This document shows positions 1 to 23,600 of a DNA stretch of 64,000 bases, one piece after another. Within the stretch, counting starts at the first letter, position 1, and the number at the start of each line of letters is the position of its first letter. The DNA comes from Ascaris suum (Eukaryota; Nematoda; Chromadorea; Rhabditida; Ascarididae), in assembly GCA_013433145.1 (NCBI GenBank), contig CM024172.1, positions 7,618,553 to 7,682,552 on the forward strand. Direction: 5' to 3'. The notes below the pieces were generated by a model. It saw only the letters and a program-made list of their open reading frames with translations, made no database searches and was not told where the DNA came from. Both the position numbers and the translations under genes were made by a program.

Positions 1-3000
1 CATCATGCGTCAAACACTCTCAATGTACGCAATTGCGTAAGTTATCATGCATTCAAGTTCACCATCTTCAAACAGTTGCCACGTACAACGCCCCAAAAAA
101 CTGCTTCCTTACCACCTTAATTGAATATAAATTAACTTCAACGGTGAAAACAACAAAGCGCGGCTGGCATAATACAAGTACCCACGTATTCGTAATTCCT
201 TTTGCGCTTGTGTGTCAATGCATTTGTTTGCCGTGTTCGAAGAGGTGAAAACCTCAGAGTAAAATATAATATACCTGCCTAAAAACGAAAAACATTCTTA
301 ATGGTTGCAAGCACCTCACAATCACTTTGCGAAGCAAGATGAGCAGTAAGGAGTGCGAAGGAAATAAAATGGACACAAAACAGCATCCAAATTCGAACGT
401 TTAATTCTTCAGCACCGTAATATAATGCAATAAACGAGTATGCTGAGCATGAACGCAATCGCCTTCCACAGTTAGCGCCCCACACCCATTGGTGCAGTCA
501 TCAACAAGACATCATGTTTCGTTGATTCTCAAAACGCTGCGTTCATTTCCACGATACCCTCCTCCAAACTGTTATGTATCATATATGCTTATTAAACAAT
601 CCTAAGTTAATTACAGTCAAAGAGGAATAAAGAAAACTGAGAAAAAAAAAATTGAAATCCAAGAAAAAGCGTGAAAAGCTCAAAGAGACGCCACTTGCCA
701 ATGACATCTAGACCAATCTGAATTCCCTCCCAATAAGCACTGATAATAAAATTTATGACGCCCCGTAATCCTTCGGTTATGTTGCGTAGTTCCTTTATAT
801 CCGGAAAACCTCTTCAAAAAAATATTACGCATTCCTCTGAAAGTTCTGCGCCATCGCAGACGATCAAACAGTTAGGAATGCGCTTCTAGAAAGACCATCG
901 GGACGTACGCGTTAGAGCTCTCTTTTTTATATCAGTCAGTTGCATTCACATAAAAAAAGCGAATGAAAGTCGAGTTCAAGCAGCAGTTTCTCAATTTTGT
1001 CTCTTACGGAAGTAAGCAAAAATTAGTTACTACGTTAACGCAAACACTTGTAACAATAACCTCCATAATAAAATCTCCAAACAATAGTCCAATATTTACT
1101 ATTTGCAATGATTTAATTAATACTCAACATGGAATACTGCAACGTATGCCCTCTCATGTTGACTCACCTGCTACTCAGGACTTTTTTCTAATTGCATTTA
1201 GTGCGTCATCTCTAAAAGTAAATCGGTGCACTCTTTTATTTCTCTACCATCCAGCAGATCCAGACTATTCATTCATTAATTTCTACAAAAATGGTTCAAT
1301 TCCATGTTAGCATGACTACGTGCGTTCGTTTCATATAATTCATGCGCCAGTGTTAACGACTAAGGGCCGAAAGTAATAACTTATCTACGTTGTATTTAAC
1401 CGTTTTTCCGGCATTTCCTAAAAACGGTAGTTCTCTCTCACATTCACAATGAGTGACTCTGCAGTTGATAAAAATTCACCCAACGACTGAAACATCGCCC
1501 CCATTTCAACCAACACAATTATATGAACCTAGTGAGAACCTAACTCCTCCCACTGCCGCGAAGCAGAGGAAAATTTTTTGAAAACCTCGCTCATTAACAC
1601 AAAAATACGATTAGCTCTTATCAAACAACAAGTGCTGACAAAGAAACGCAGCCGACAATAGGGAAAATTTCTTTTCAACTTTCATCGAAACTCCAAACTT
1701 TCCTTCCCTTTAACTCTCTTCTTTCGAAACCTCCAAAAGCCGACTTCAGAAATTTGCGCTCAGTGTGCAGGGAACAAAAGTAACGAAACAAGAAAAAAAA
1801 GCTATCAATAAACGTATCACATTTCATTACACTCACCTGCTCACTTCATACACAACGTGGAATACTTTAATCCAGAAACGTATCTTAAAACACAAAACAA
1901 AGAAACAGGGACGGCACTTCAACACATCAGAGGAATACTAAGTTTCCGCAGCTCCAAAATCATTTCGATTAAGACGACATTTTGGTTCTAGAGAATCCGA
2001 TTTTAAGTGATAAAAAATCAGCAATCTCAATGTCTTAGAAATGTGTATGTCAGAGCAGTGGCATCTCTATTTCTATAAACTAATGGGACAAGATCCACCC
2101 CTCCTCGCCCCTGCGACCGTCAAGCAAGCTGTTGTTTGGAAGTGATTCATTACACCTGTGATCCAACATCACCTCCACTCACTGACATAAGCAAATTCTG
2201 CTGCAAAATGAGCGATGAATTCCTTTTATAATTGTCAACGAGTGGGCGCTGAGTACGTCATTTAAGCAAGCAATTTATAGGAAGCGTTGGCGTGTGATAA
2301 AACGATCACGCATGGCGACGACAAAAACTCTAATCAAAAAAGGCATGAAGGCACGAAATGAAGGTGATAAAAGAGGACAATGCCGAAAATGAGTTGTTCC
2401 GGAAATGCCAAAAAAGCTAGTTACAAAGCGGATTATAACACCTTGCACAGGCAAGTAAGTAAACACTTCCGTGTGACGGCATATTTCAGCCCCCCCCTAA
2501 GAAAAAAAATTTAACAGCAAACGGGATTTGCGTCGGGTGCAGGCGAACAAGGCGCTATTAGCCTATGTAAAAGAAAACATGTTTGCAGAGGTGCACTGGA
2601 GTGGTGGGGAATATTTTGAGTGCTACCGATGGATTCATTGATGAGCACTTGAATAAATAATTTACTACAATAAAATGTAGACTCCATTTGTTCCGAAGAG
2701 TATTCAGCCATCGCGATTAAGTATTCAAGCACAAATTGTGGATAACACACCGCAACACGCCTGCTTACGTTTGCTGAGAAAAAACCTACTCGCATAATAA
2801 CATCATTAACGAAAATATAAACGGGACAGTAAGAATGAGTGTTCAGCGTAAACAGCAAAATTATGGCAGCGAAGGAAATGAAATCAATGCAAATGGCAAA
2901 CACTCCAAGTTCCGAATATTTCCTAACTGTTATCCAAAACTTTTCTAGTCTAGTTCAGATTCAGATGGCGATGACAGCTCTATTCCGATTAGTGACGTTA

Positions 3001-6000
3001 TAAGCTCATCAATCGTGCTGCATTACGTGCAAACTACAACCTAAATAAAAAAATCAACCCAGTGAAAAAGACCGCAGCATCCACCCGGCAAACGAAGGAC
3101 GGTGGCTTCGTACGGTGGAACAATGTTTTCACCGGCCGTTGAACGATAGTTATCAGGCATTAGAGTGTGAAGCAAGCTAATGAACCCATCAACAGTACTG
3201 AAAATTCTGCCCACCAGCATCACTGCACTTCTGCAACTATGATTTCGTTTACGCCGACAACTGTCAGCCTGCTTTGATACTATTTATCTGCGCATAAAAG
3301 TAGTTCGCGTTATTCCAACAACACAAATCCCGTCTTGTGCTAAGTGTCACAGGTGAAATAAGTCCTCGCAACAAAGTCCCTGCGCTAGTATATCTAGCAT
3401 CAAGGCATCTCCATACCAAGGCAACAAGCACTTCCGTGTACACTAATGAGTGCATGCATATGTCTGTTAGGCATTTTTAGCTCGCAGCAAGAAGAGACAG
3501 AAAAACCGCTCAATGTAACGCATCACATTGACTGCCCTTTAAACCGATTTCCTCTACTTAGATCAGATCACCATTCGAGAGGATTATGATATTTGAAATA
3601 AACATAAAATCTATAAGTGAGCATCTGTTATGTAACCCATGAACACAGAGACTTGTAACAAAGGATCTCCACAAATGGGTCTTTCAATGCTATGGGCTGG
3701 GTTTGAAAAAGCGCATGTCGTGTTACGGCAAATCTCCCGGCGCACTTTCTTACATGTTTCTGAATTCATGTTAGTGTTGATTTTATTTATTTTTCTGAAC
3801 TTGTGAACGGTGTGTAAAACGTTGACAACAACCACAATAATATCAAACTAATCCAAACTAAGTGAAAAAAAAGCATTCTTCCTTTCCCTCTCATTTCGAA
3901 GGAGAACTATCATGAAATAAAAGGTTACGAGAGAAAGGAAAATACTTTTATTATCATCGAAAAAAGCGGTTCAACGATACAAATAAAGAGAGCATCTCAT
4001 AGCTTCTAATGGCTTTCTTATGCACATCAGGTAATTTGTCAGAGCTGCTACCTAACAGCACTTCTACAAGCGTCGAGATTCTCATTTTATCAATTCTATC
4101 ACTTTCTTAGAGTGTTTTCGACCACTGCCCGAAGACTACTAGTGCTGCCTCGAAACTATTTCTATCGTTTCTTTAAGCGCACTCCAAAATTTTATTCACC
4201 ACCGACTAGAAAGAAAAGTTTTCGGTTCCAGTCAATTCCAGTCGGATTCTGTTCTAAACCTACCCCACTTTGAAAATGATTGCGGCACCACATTAGAAGA
4301 AAAACGCCAATGGCCGCCAACAGAATAAGTATCCTTCACCTATGACATTCGCACTGCTTATACCCTCACATTACAAAAAAACTCGGTGATTACCTCATAA
4401 TACTCACGAGGGGAAAGAAGCCATCTCTTAGCATAAGATCACCTTCCCATTGCTTTATTGCGTCTTCCTGCTAACCGAAAGCACCACCAATGATTTGTGA
4501 TTATTCGATCAATCGATCGTAGTCGCCACGTGCTGCTCAATGGATCAGGCAAAGTGAAAGTCCAGCTATTCACTCCAGATGTGATCCAACGCGTGATCTA
4601 TATCAGCATTTGGTGATTTGATAGGGAAAAAGGGTATGAACAATTGAAATTTTGGAGGAAATGTTTGAAATCTTTGAATGACAATGGGTCTCTCTGATTT
4701 GATTAGCCTACTGCGGGACGGAAGAACATACATGTTTCTTTAAAGCTGAATGTTCTTTGATACACCTGAATTGTCATTCCACATTTTCATTGTCTGCATA
4801 TCGCTTCTTAACAGAAATTAATATGAAAGGGCTAAGCACCTGTGTTCTTATGCGAACAATGCATAAATCAGTCCAAAGCTGCATGCCTCAAAGTGAAGTG
4901 CCAACCGCTAATAGTTCATGATTTGAGGCGCCAAAACACCAATAATAAAGTACGCCAACAGCGATCATCTTAAAAGTAAAGACTGTTAAAAAAGAATTGG
5001 AAACTACAAGTGTATTCAGTAGAGAAATAAATAAGAGATATGCAGCCACGCAACAAAACTTTGCACTTCCTACGACCCCACATGTCCGAGCGAAGAGGTA
5101 ATGCAACTTCCATTCTATTCATGCAATTTTATTTCCCTTTCATCGCTGTCAGCTCATCATCTGTCTATCAGATGACTAAATAAAACAACCAAAAGGATTT
5201 ATGCAAACCAGTACATCATTCAATACTGATTCAAAATCGGGGAAGAAGATTTGCGACGAGAGTGGTGATGCAGATATGGGGGTGCATATGTGAATAATAA
5301 ATCAAATTCCTTCAGCTTCACATAGATCAAAGATCAACGTGAGGCCGGAAGTAATGCGCGCACCATCACAACAAAAAGAGATAGTAGCGAAAGAAGCGAA
5401 AGAATCGATGCATAAATACTAACCATAAGCCAATTACTATGACCTCCCTCCGTCGGATCCCTACTTTCCTAAACACCGATGTCTGCACGCCATAAGTGCG
5501 ATGTCACAGGATGGCAATCACTTCGTCAAAAAGAAGCTCCATTAACTTTACGGACCATCTTCAAATCAATGCAAATATTTGAGATACTCGCCTGCCTATT
5601 TGCTCGCCTAATTGCATTACTAGATCCATGGCCACTTTTCAGAGATACATATAAAACAGCATCTCATCACTACTCAACTTGTATTTGTTTTTGAAGCTGT
5701 CAATTACTGCGAGCCAGTCGAACTAGTATCTAATAGAATAAATATTTGTGTAGAATTTCTAACTTGTGAGAACTAAGCTGCACAACTCAAACAAGAGAGG
5801 ATTTTGCTGCAGGGCTCATACCACATACTTCCTGGATGTAAAACGTTAGCAACGATGAAACACCAATAAAGCTGTGAAACAACGGCAAAAAGCACATGCT
5901 CCGCAGTTATTAAAGGAGTTGGTAAAAATGAATACCTCACATCTCTTGATAATATCCAATAACAATGGGGAAACTAATCGATTAAGAAGGCGCCTTTTGC

Positions 6001-7769
6001 CTTAGGCTGCTAATCACGCTTATACGACAATAGCACTATATCATTTACAATCACATGCTGCCTACTATAGATGCCGTTTTGAAATGTACGTTGACGTTAC
6101 TGCTTACACTTTTCTCAACAAAAAAACATGAATGTTCCACCGAACAAAAAGCGTTGAAAGTATTGCGTTATGGTTGAGTGCGTTAGAACGTGGAAGAACT
6201 CAATTAAAAAAATATCTCATGCGAAACATCTATTTAGTTGCAGTGACTTCCTGCAAGTTAATCACGTTCCTTCCACGTGCAATTCAGATCCTTCACAAAT
6301 AGATATAAAAAAGTGCAAACGTTGTGCTTGAAAATTTACACAATTAGATAAAATGAGAAGCAACGCAGTGCAACTAATATTCACGTAAAAAACGAGATGC
6401 ATCACTGTCGCATAAGATGAATGCACAATGCTCATTCACAACTGTTTTTTCTTGTCAACGAACCATTAGTTCAAAGTGATAAAAAATTTGTGTGCCACCA
6501 ACGTTTGCAGTCTAACAATATACTTTTGAACAGACTCCTTTTTCATTTACCTCACAATCTCTGCTGAAGACGTAATCACTCCATCGCAGCACTTCAAGCA
6601 ATGAAAGCCTGAGCTCTCTCGTGCTCATCCCTTCATGAGCTTCCATTAGCTCATCGCCACCCTCAACCTCTCCTTTTGCCTTCTACTAATTCCTCCTCAT
6701 AAATGACCGACACCTGTCGTATCCCGACAATAAACATAGGACTACTGATTTATGAATCAACATTGCGAAGTATGAATATGACGGATGTGAAGATTTGAAA
6801 ACGTCTGAAAACATCACAGCCTGAGATAAATAAAAGGATCTTTGAAAGATTCCCTCTTGTAACAGATCAGAAGTCGAACAGAAAAGCAGAAAACACAACT
6901 GCGAAAACTTTCCGACTTTTTATCTTCCGAACCAATAGTTGAAAGAAGAAATTTCTTCCAGCTTTCCAGGAGCTTGTCCCGAGAGCACGAAATTCGAATC
7001 CTATAATCGTCTCTTCCTTCTCTTTTCATCACTCCCCCTCCCTCCTTTAATGAACTCAAAAATAGCAAGATTGATATAAGTCAACGACGACTACGCAAAG
7101 AGAAAGATCATCTTCATCTCAGCTCCTGCATTGCCTTCTAAGCGAAATATGAGGCGACAGCTGTCAGGATCAACCTAGTCGCATTAAAATTATTGAAAAG
7201 CATTTCGTCCGAAGAAACGCAGGCAAGCAAGAGAGCACGAAGAACAATATTCACATCCGTCAATAATAAATCTCTAAACGAAAAATTCGCAGCACTTGAT
7301 AAAATAGCCGGATGCGAATACCTTTCTCTGCCTACTTTTTTGCTTCGAAATAAACCAAATATGCTGGATTATTTGATCGCACAGGAGCTTGCCGGAATCA
7401 GTTGAGATCGAAGACAAATCCTGATATTATAAGTGGATATGTTCATTAACGATTTTACAAGTGATTGAAATGCATAGTAATTAATTCAAATAATGTATAT
7501 AAAACGAAAAGTTCAATGAATGTGTCAGGTTTCCATCAATTAGGGATAACTTCAAAAAATTCCTCGTGATTACTTCGCATAACCATGCACTTCAATGGCG
7601 ATAAATGTTTGCAGGTGAATATTGATTACATCCAATTTCAAGGCATCAGTTTAAGGTATACAAAGTGCAGTGAGCCATTGGGTCAGGACAGATGGGAGCC
7701 ATATGAAGGGACATCTATTCGTAATGAATGCTCTATTGATTGAAACAAATAAAAAACAAATAAAGTGCA

Positions 7770-7773
<4 letters not shown>

Positions 7774-7830
<57 letters not shown>
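7774..7830. repeat. (AT)n microsatellite
   Basis: Uninterrupted alternating AT tract preceded by agtgcagtgca. It gives rise to long Ile-Tyr open frames on both strands that are not genes. Confidence 0.98.
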
Positions 7831-7834
<4 letters not shown>

Positions 7835-7863
7835 CTGAGTGCATATATGTGTACCTATGTACA

Positions 7864-7867
<4 letters not shown>

Positions 7868-7959
<92 letters not shown>
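7868..7959. repeat. (AT)n microsatellite, second of a pair
   Basis: Second pure AT tract, separated from the first by a 37-nt spacer. It is again preceded by agtgca, so the pair looks like a duplicated microsatellite with its flank. Confidence 0.98.
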
Positions 7960-7960
<1 letters not shown>

Positions 7961-8859
7961 GGGCTCACACCCGAAGCACCACATTTTTATGGTCATCGCT
8001 TCTCAGCCGCCTTACCAAAAAGTCATCATCCTCTAACTGCCGTCAAGTACCACATCTTTATGGGCATCATTAGTCGCACTCATCGCATTTCAATCTGATA
8101 ATAAATGCAAAAAATATAGATTCGACTCATACTGAAGAGAAAAAGAATACTGGTAAGCGAAGTGAGAAATATGAGCGTTTTTCCTATAAAAAGGGCTTAC
8201 ACTGTGGGTGTAACCGAGAGCGGAGTTGGCGGATACCAAAATCTGTCCCCTCTTTCCCCCTTCCACCAAAAATGGGAACCCGAGAGAACAACAAAAAGCG
8301 AAAGAGCGTTTCTTCAACACAATTAAATGAGTATGCTGACTACGTTTTGCTTTTGGGCCTCGAGTATTAGAAAAAACCCGCCGCAGGTTTCTAATACTGA
8401 ATGTCAAGACTGAGCGCTTAGTAAAGGTGGGAGATTTATCCTACAAGAATCTTTAAATGATGCCTTGAAGTCATCAGCATCGACGATAGCTTTTATACTG
8501 CCGACGAATGAGGGTTCCTATAAAAAGAAAAGGGACATACAATCAACGCACTCTATATTCCCCATAATCTCACTCAAGAGCATTGCTCCATCTTCAAGAG
8601 ACTGCTGAAAATAAAGAGAACAGTCGTCTTCGCAGTAAACTGATTTCAGTCTCCCCATTTCATGCTGCCATCACCTTAATGTATCGTCATTTTCACGAAT
8701 CATTTCACTTTTGCGAAGTGCTCAGAAACCTTTGCCCGGTATTCCTTTGTTGTAAAATTAAAAAAGAGCACATGGGTAGTTCCATCATATACCACCTGCG
8801 ACATATAGCACCACCGAGAGACAAGCGGCCCACAGGTGTACTATGTAAATCAGACTCAC

Positions 8860-17602
<8,743 letters not shown>

Positions 17603-20600
17603 CTGAAAGAAAAATAACTCAAACAATGAAAACGATATAAACAAACAATAAATTAAATATCATAAATGCCAATAAATCGACTATAAAGAACTACAATTAC
17701 AATTACTGGATTTAATAACTAAACAGGTCTCAAAAATTCAATGAAAAAACCGCACTAACAATAATTAACTCAGAATGAAGAATAAACTCAACAGTAATAT
17801 CGCAAACTGTATTTCTTTGAAAGCAAAAAATAAATAGTTAGCAAAGACTGCATGTCACAAGAGAAGTTCTATAACGAAGAGGATATATCTGTTGATTCTT
17901 TGACGGTTGCCTTTGACAGCGGACAGCAGTGAGTGAGCAGCTAACTTTGCAGTTAAGACCTGCTGCTGGAACAGCAATGAAATACCTGTGAACACCTCAA
18001 GAGATTTCTATAAAATTATCGCAATTCTTGTCTAACCTCACTTTTCAGTTCTCACCGATCTCAGATGAACTCAATCCCTTTCAGTATGCGGACGCATTTG
18101 CGATCTCTGCTCATGAAAATGAGTAAACAAGTTAAAACCCTTTCAAGATAAAAACCCTTTCTCTTAAATTCTTTCCCATGTTTCTCCTGTGCCCTCTTTT
18201 CTCGCTATATCTCCTCTATTCCCTAGTTGATATCACTCCGGAATAGGGGAATGACGTGCAGCAAACAGCAAATTGGGAAACGAGGTGGCCAGAGGGTAGG
18301 CTCCTCTCTGCAATGAATTACATTCATTTCTGGCATATTCTTTCGTTTCCTCAACAACATCAATGAACAGTAACCATAGATTATGAGTATTGAAGACAAA
18401 ACTTCGAGACGCATTGATTATGCAATTCTATTCACTATTTTCATTCGTCCCCAGTATGCGGATTGAAGATTCGCCAATATTCACACCACCACGCTCTTCG
18501 AACCCAATAGAGCATGACCAAATCCACTTTCAAAGGATTGTAGAAAGGGAAACGTTTAGTGCAGGAGAAGGCGTGCATCAAACATACTTGCTAAATTCAC
18601 TGAGAGAGACAGCTAAAACTCAGCCCAACTTTTCTTCGTATATATGTAAATCTATATATTACAGAAGTCCTAATACAGACCAAGGCTAGAGTAAATACAC
18701 TCTGTGCAGCTTTGAGTGCATACTGCAGTGATACGACATGATATACGATGGAAGCAATCGAACTTGTAAAAGCCGCGTTTGCACAGACTATCAGCATATT
18801 TCTTATGAAGATATTTCCCCAATGAGGGAAGAGTTACCCGCTGATGCATTATCTTCAGCGGCGCCGTTAACTGACATAACTTGACGCTTCCTTGTGTACA
18901 CACTGGAACAGTGAACCACACCTGCAAATTATGGATTTATCTTTCAGTTTTCTATCGGAGTGCATAGCGCACAGAAATGCACATCGAAGACTTGAGATAA
19001 TAAATCCTTTGCAACTTGAATACACCTCGATATTGCACACTACTATTTAAAAAGTTTCGCTGTAACAAGTAAGCCAAATTCATAACACAAATCCCATAAT
19101 GCACGAAAACATGAATGCTATACATGCTCGAATCTCAGTTTACGAAATCTCTACCAGATGGAAGAAAAAAGTGTTCCTATGTTGCATTTCCGGTGCAGCC
19201 TCAAAAATGTAACGATATACAACGTTGTCTGAAGAAAGCCAATTGCATCTTTATTGACGTGTGGTGCTTTTAATTTTATGAATTTTGATGCGACTTCTTG
19301 GCTGTGGACAGGTGATCTGAAACGAACCGTATTCAATGTGTACGACAACAGTCCTGTAATACTTAAAACGGAAAAGAAGAATGACGTGGACAATACAGAC
19401 ACGAACAGACAAACAGACACGCACAGACACAACACTTCTGAGCTGATGTTCATTGAAAGACGCGACCCATTGAGAGCTGCTTCTTGCATGTTGAGATACA
19501 GCTAAGTCGGTTCTATCTATGCTTCTAGAATCAGTGATCTTATGTCGACTTCACACATAGCAACCACAACTTATACTAGCTTATCATTATACTTGAAGTC
19601 ATTAACTGTGGTGACTACAGAATTACTATTATTACTCACAAAAATGCAGCGAATGAAGATGCGAAAAAGGAATGCTCGTTTCACTGTACGACGCTTAAAA
19701 TAGCCACTCTGAAAGTTCGCAATCACCGTTATCATTCCACAAGCACATATTTCCTCAGTCGATGTCTTGACCCACTATGCTCAACGAACATTGTCAATGC
19801 GGAAAGCCAAATATTTTAGCAATCTGATTTTATAGTCGGTGCTAAATTTGCATAAAAGCTCGTCGTGGCTTTTTGCCCGCACGTCTCTTTATGTACCAAT
19901 TTCACTAGAGAAGCACAGGAGCCAGAGCGAAAAAATTTAGCGGAATTAGTGCAGAACGTATATTCATCGACTTTGAAGGCAGCAACGGCCATCTAAAAAT
20001 GCTGAAAGAAATTTGTATGCATTTTGTGCCGGTGATCACAGGTCAACCAATTCCTTTTGGAAGACTTTAACGACGATCTGCTTACTTGAAGTATAAAGGA
20101 ATTATTCCCTATAGTTTGCTTTTGCTTAGCGGTCAGATAAGCGGAATGTAAAAGGCGCATATCGAGCCGACATGCTTCTTAAAACCCGTTTATGCTTCGA
20201 GAGACACTCCATAACCACTATCTAAGGTGCATAACCTTAAAAGATTCTATATCATTATATTTTCCTCTCTAAGAAAATAAAACCACCCGTCGCTATCATG
20301 ACACCTGAGAACAATGCGGAAATTATGCCTCCACTAAGCAGCAACCTTAACGTTCCAATTAACTAACATTTCAATTTTTATACCGTCATATCACGTGTTC
20401 GTCTCAAAGCCGCGTAACTGCAGAGCGCAATCGCCACGCATCCAAATCACTTCTAAACGACAACATTTCTTTCCTATAGCAGCGAAAAGAATATTTTTCT
20501 GCAACGTTTTTGCCACCTAGAAAGCATCCAAAACTTGATCGGCATTACGCCAAAATCTTACTACAATAAGATAGGCCATGCTAGCGAATGGGAAAACATC

Positions 20601-23600
20601 TCACATTTCCCCGATTCGTACGCCTATTGGCCAACTTTCATTTGCGAAGATGTTCGTGCCTTACGATGTATGCCAACTTTCGGCTTATTTCATCAGCTTG
20701 GTCGCAGGAATAAAAATTTGCGTGAAAACTGCAACCATTTTGCAGACCCAATATCGGTATGCCCACGAAAAAAAACGAATCTTTTGCGGAATTGCGCGAC
20801 TGGTTGAAGCAGCAAAAAAACGTGGGTGCACTACTCTGCATGCTTGATTATTTGCTGGTTACATATGAAATTGGACGGTTAGGTGGGCGGAATGCAAAAG
20901 TGCTTATCGTGCCAGCACACCTGGCACGCCCCTTCACTTATTGTTACTTTAGTCGGTTTTATTTTGCTATTTCTTGCCTTTTTAACATAAACTGTACATT
21001 AGATATGAATAGAGTAAATAAATCAACGTGCAAGAGAGAAAATGCAAAACAGCATGAGCGCTTTTGACTAATTCAGAAATTCTCGAATGAAATGCAATTC
21101 ATCGAAGAGAGCATTCACTGCCTTCTTCGCTACACTAGACATAAGTTGTGCTTTCACTTCTCTTGACAACGAGATTTTTTTGAAATAATTCCCCACCATA
21201 TAGCAGAAGCACCTTTATATATGTTTTTGCTCACATGCACAATGAAAGAGAACAAAGTTACGCTATATTACTCTCTTCAGTGTTTTGCACATATCACTGA
21301 AGGAAGAAGGATGCAACAGAATTCGCTATTTGGTGGGTTAACTTTTATTATTATGCACCAAAATTGGTGCCCTCCGCCATATTCCACACCGATCCATCGA
21401 ATTATATACATTTAATCTAGACGCCGCTCATGTTTTGTAGATGTGTTCTCATAGACGTTGAATGAGTTGAAATGCGAAAATGAACGGAATGTAGACGCGT
21501 ATCGCGTCAACTCCTTTCACATGCTTCTCCTTATAATCGTTTGCGATGTGTGCGTGGAGTCGTACAAACTATGCCAATAACATAAGAACATAAATAAACT
21601 TTACTAGTGCTGGCAACGGTCTGTTAGGATTCCACCCTCATGCTTCTTGTTCCCAGCCCAGAATCCGCAAACTTTAATTCTGAGAAATATATATATTCGG
21701 GAACTAGAATATATATGCATAGCTCCAGTTATAACTCAACGCAGTCTCCTCTCTCATCTTTGGAAATGAACCGCTAATATTGAAATGACTTTTCAAAAAC
21801 TAACATACTTAAAGGACAACCTATCAGTAGAGTCACATTATACAATCGATTACCGATAACGGCAAAAAAATAGAGCTGAATGTTGTTATGAACGAAATTT
21901 TGAGAAGGCATATCATATCCCCTTATGAAAGAGAGCACATCGAGTCGGCCTATGAAAAAACAGCAAATCGCGCCAACCTCTCAGCTGCATTTCTCCATAA
22001 GCTTAGTATTTCCGAAGTTATTAACAGCGAGATGGATTAAACGTGAGTAAGCGTAATTACCTTCATTTTACCGGGCGACAGGTTACTTTCAGCAAGAAAA
22101 GAAGCATTCTTTATTCAACTCTAAAACCTCCTCATCATCAGCAAAATTAGGAAGTATAAATATCGCATTCTAGTAACAGAAAAACAACAAATGGCAAATG
22201 CGTCAAAGATATTTATAAAACCTTGCATAAGCGTAAATAAATACCAAGAGCACATGAAAGGAAAGAGAAACGGAACTAAACAAAAAAGGTCGAACTCAAC
22301 TTATTACTCGGCAAGAGCACTTCTCAAAAACGTTCTCAACCAAAAAAATGGTCAAGGAAGCGCGACTCTCCGCAACGCCCGTTATAGCTGACGCAATTCG
22401 CACGAAAATTACGCGAGCACACACATATGCATTGCCCACGTGACTGCCAGCGCAAATATAGCCAGCCGCCCCATCCACCGGCAATCGTGAATGCTCCCCG
22501 TTTCATTCTCGGGTATTCGTGTCTCTGACGTCAGTACCTCCAAATTCGGACGGAAATTTGCAAAGATAGTTCAATATTTACTTACATTCCTATCCATGCT
22601 TCACTTTCCCGTCAGTGCAACATGAATGAGGAAGTGACGTTTAAACGTCTCAAAATTTGTGCATCGATTTTTGGATTCTTCTCTTCCACTATTCCATTCC
22701 GTTTAACACCTTTCTAATAAACAGCTGTCTAACTCCCTTGACACCGCTGTGTTCAGCTCTTCATCCCTACAAAACTCTGAGTTACGCAAAACAACGTTCC
22801 AAGCAGACCTCTACAAAGGTAGAGGGACAAGTGGAGTAACACTAGGTGCCCTCGCGTTCCACTCACTTGATCGACCGCTGCCAACAATGAAACATGCTAT
22901 ATGATACTTCATCACTGATTAAGTGATCAAACCACTCGTAAAAATCCTCAAACAATTCGCTTTTATATATTTTAACTGGTATAAAATGTACCCAGATATA
23001 CCGAATTATTGATTCACCTTCTGAAATAGACAGAACGATGTGTGAATTGTATAGGAGACTGTCGTGTGGTGTGCGTTGCATAGACACAGTGATTACCAGT
23101 GAATCTAGCAGACAAGAAGGCAGACATAAACATACACACAGATACGACTCTATCATTAGAGTGTTATGGAAATGTAGGTTCGCAAGAGTGCATAAAAAGA
23201 CAAAGTTTTTAATTTCGTTGCACGAACGAATGGATACAACCGAAATGCGGAATCCCAAGGGTTTCACCGACGAAGCGCTTATATCATCGTTCTTTGGATA
23301 ATCGCATAATCTCACCACAAAATGAAGTTGGAAATTCCCTATGAGCGTCCTCTCACTCATTTCTATTCGTTTCATAAAAGCAAACGGGAAAATAAGTGAG
23401 TGAATGAAACAGAATCGTGCAAATAAAAAACCCATCCTATAAGCGATGAAAACAAAACGAATATTTTCATTGCAATACCTCAGCAAACTTTTCAATAAAA
23501 CTCTCAAACACAGTTTCCACGATAAAAGACCCTCACCGTTCTTATAACTATTCGCCACTCCACACAGAAGAAATGTAAGCATAGGTGAGGTTGAGAGCAG

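Larger units (their letters stand above)
1..8859. other. stretch with no confident gene; 3' side of cars-1
   Basis: This lies downstream of the last located cars-1 exon and should hold the missing C-terminal exons unless the intron runs beyond position 1, but I could not recognise them. It holds the paired TA tracts near 7.8 kb and scattered open frames with no recognised homology (for example 963-1310 plus, 2511-2903 minus, 7193-7405 plus). Nothing else is supported. Confidence 0.6.

Noticed and set aside
7670..8098. Long Ile-Tyr open frames on both strands over the TA tracts (also at 15696-15992 and 35490-35729).
   Set aside because: Alternating TA has no stop codon in these frames, so the frames are a product of the microsatellites.
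8467..8520. Minus-strand segment after tttatag reading EPSFVGSIKAIVDADDFKAS, considered as a further cars-1 exon.
   Set aside because: It joins the 31-nt candidate exon only after an in-frame stop and does not resemble the CysRS C-terminal region.
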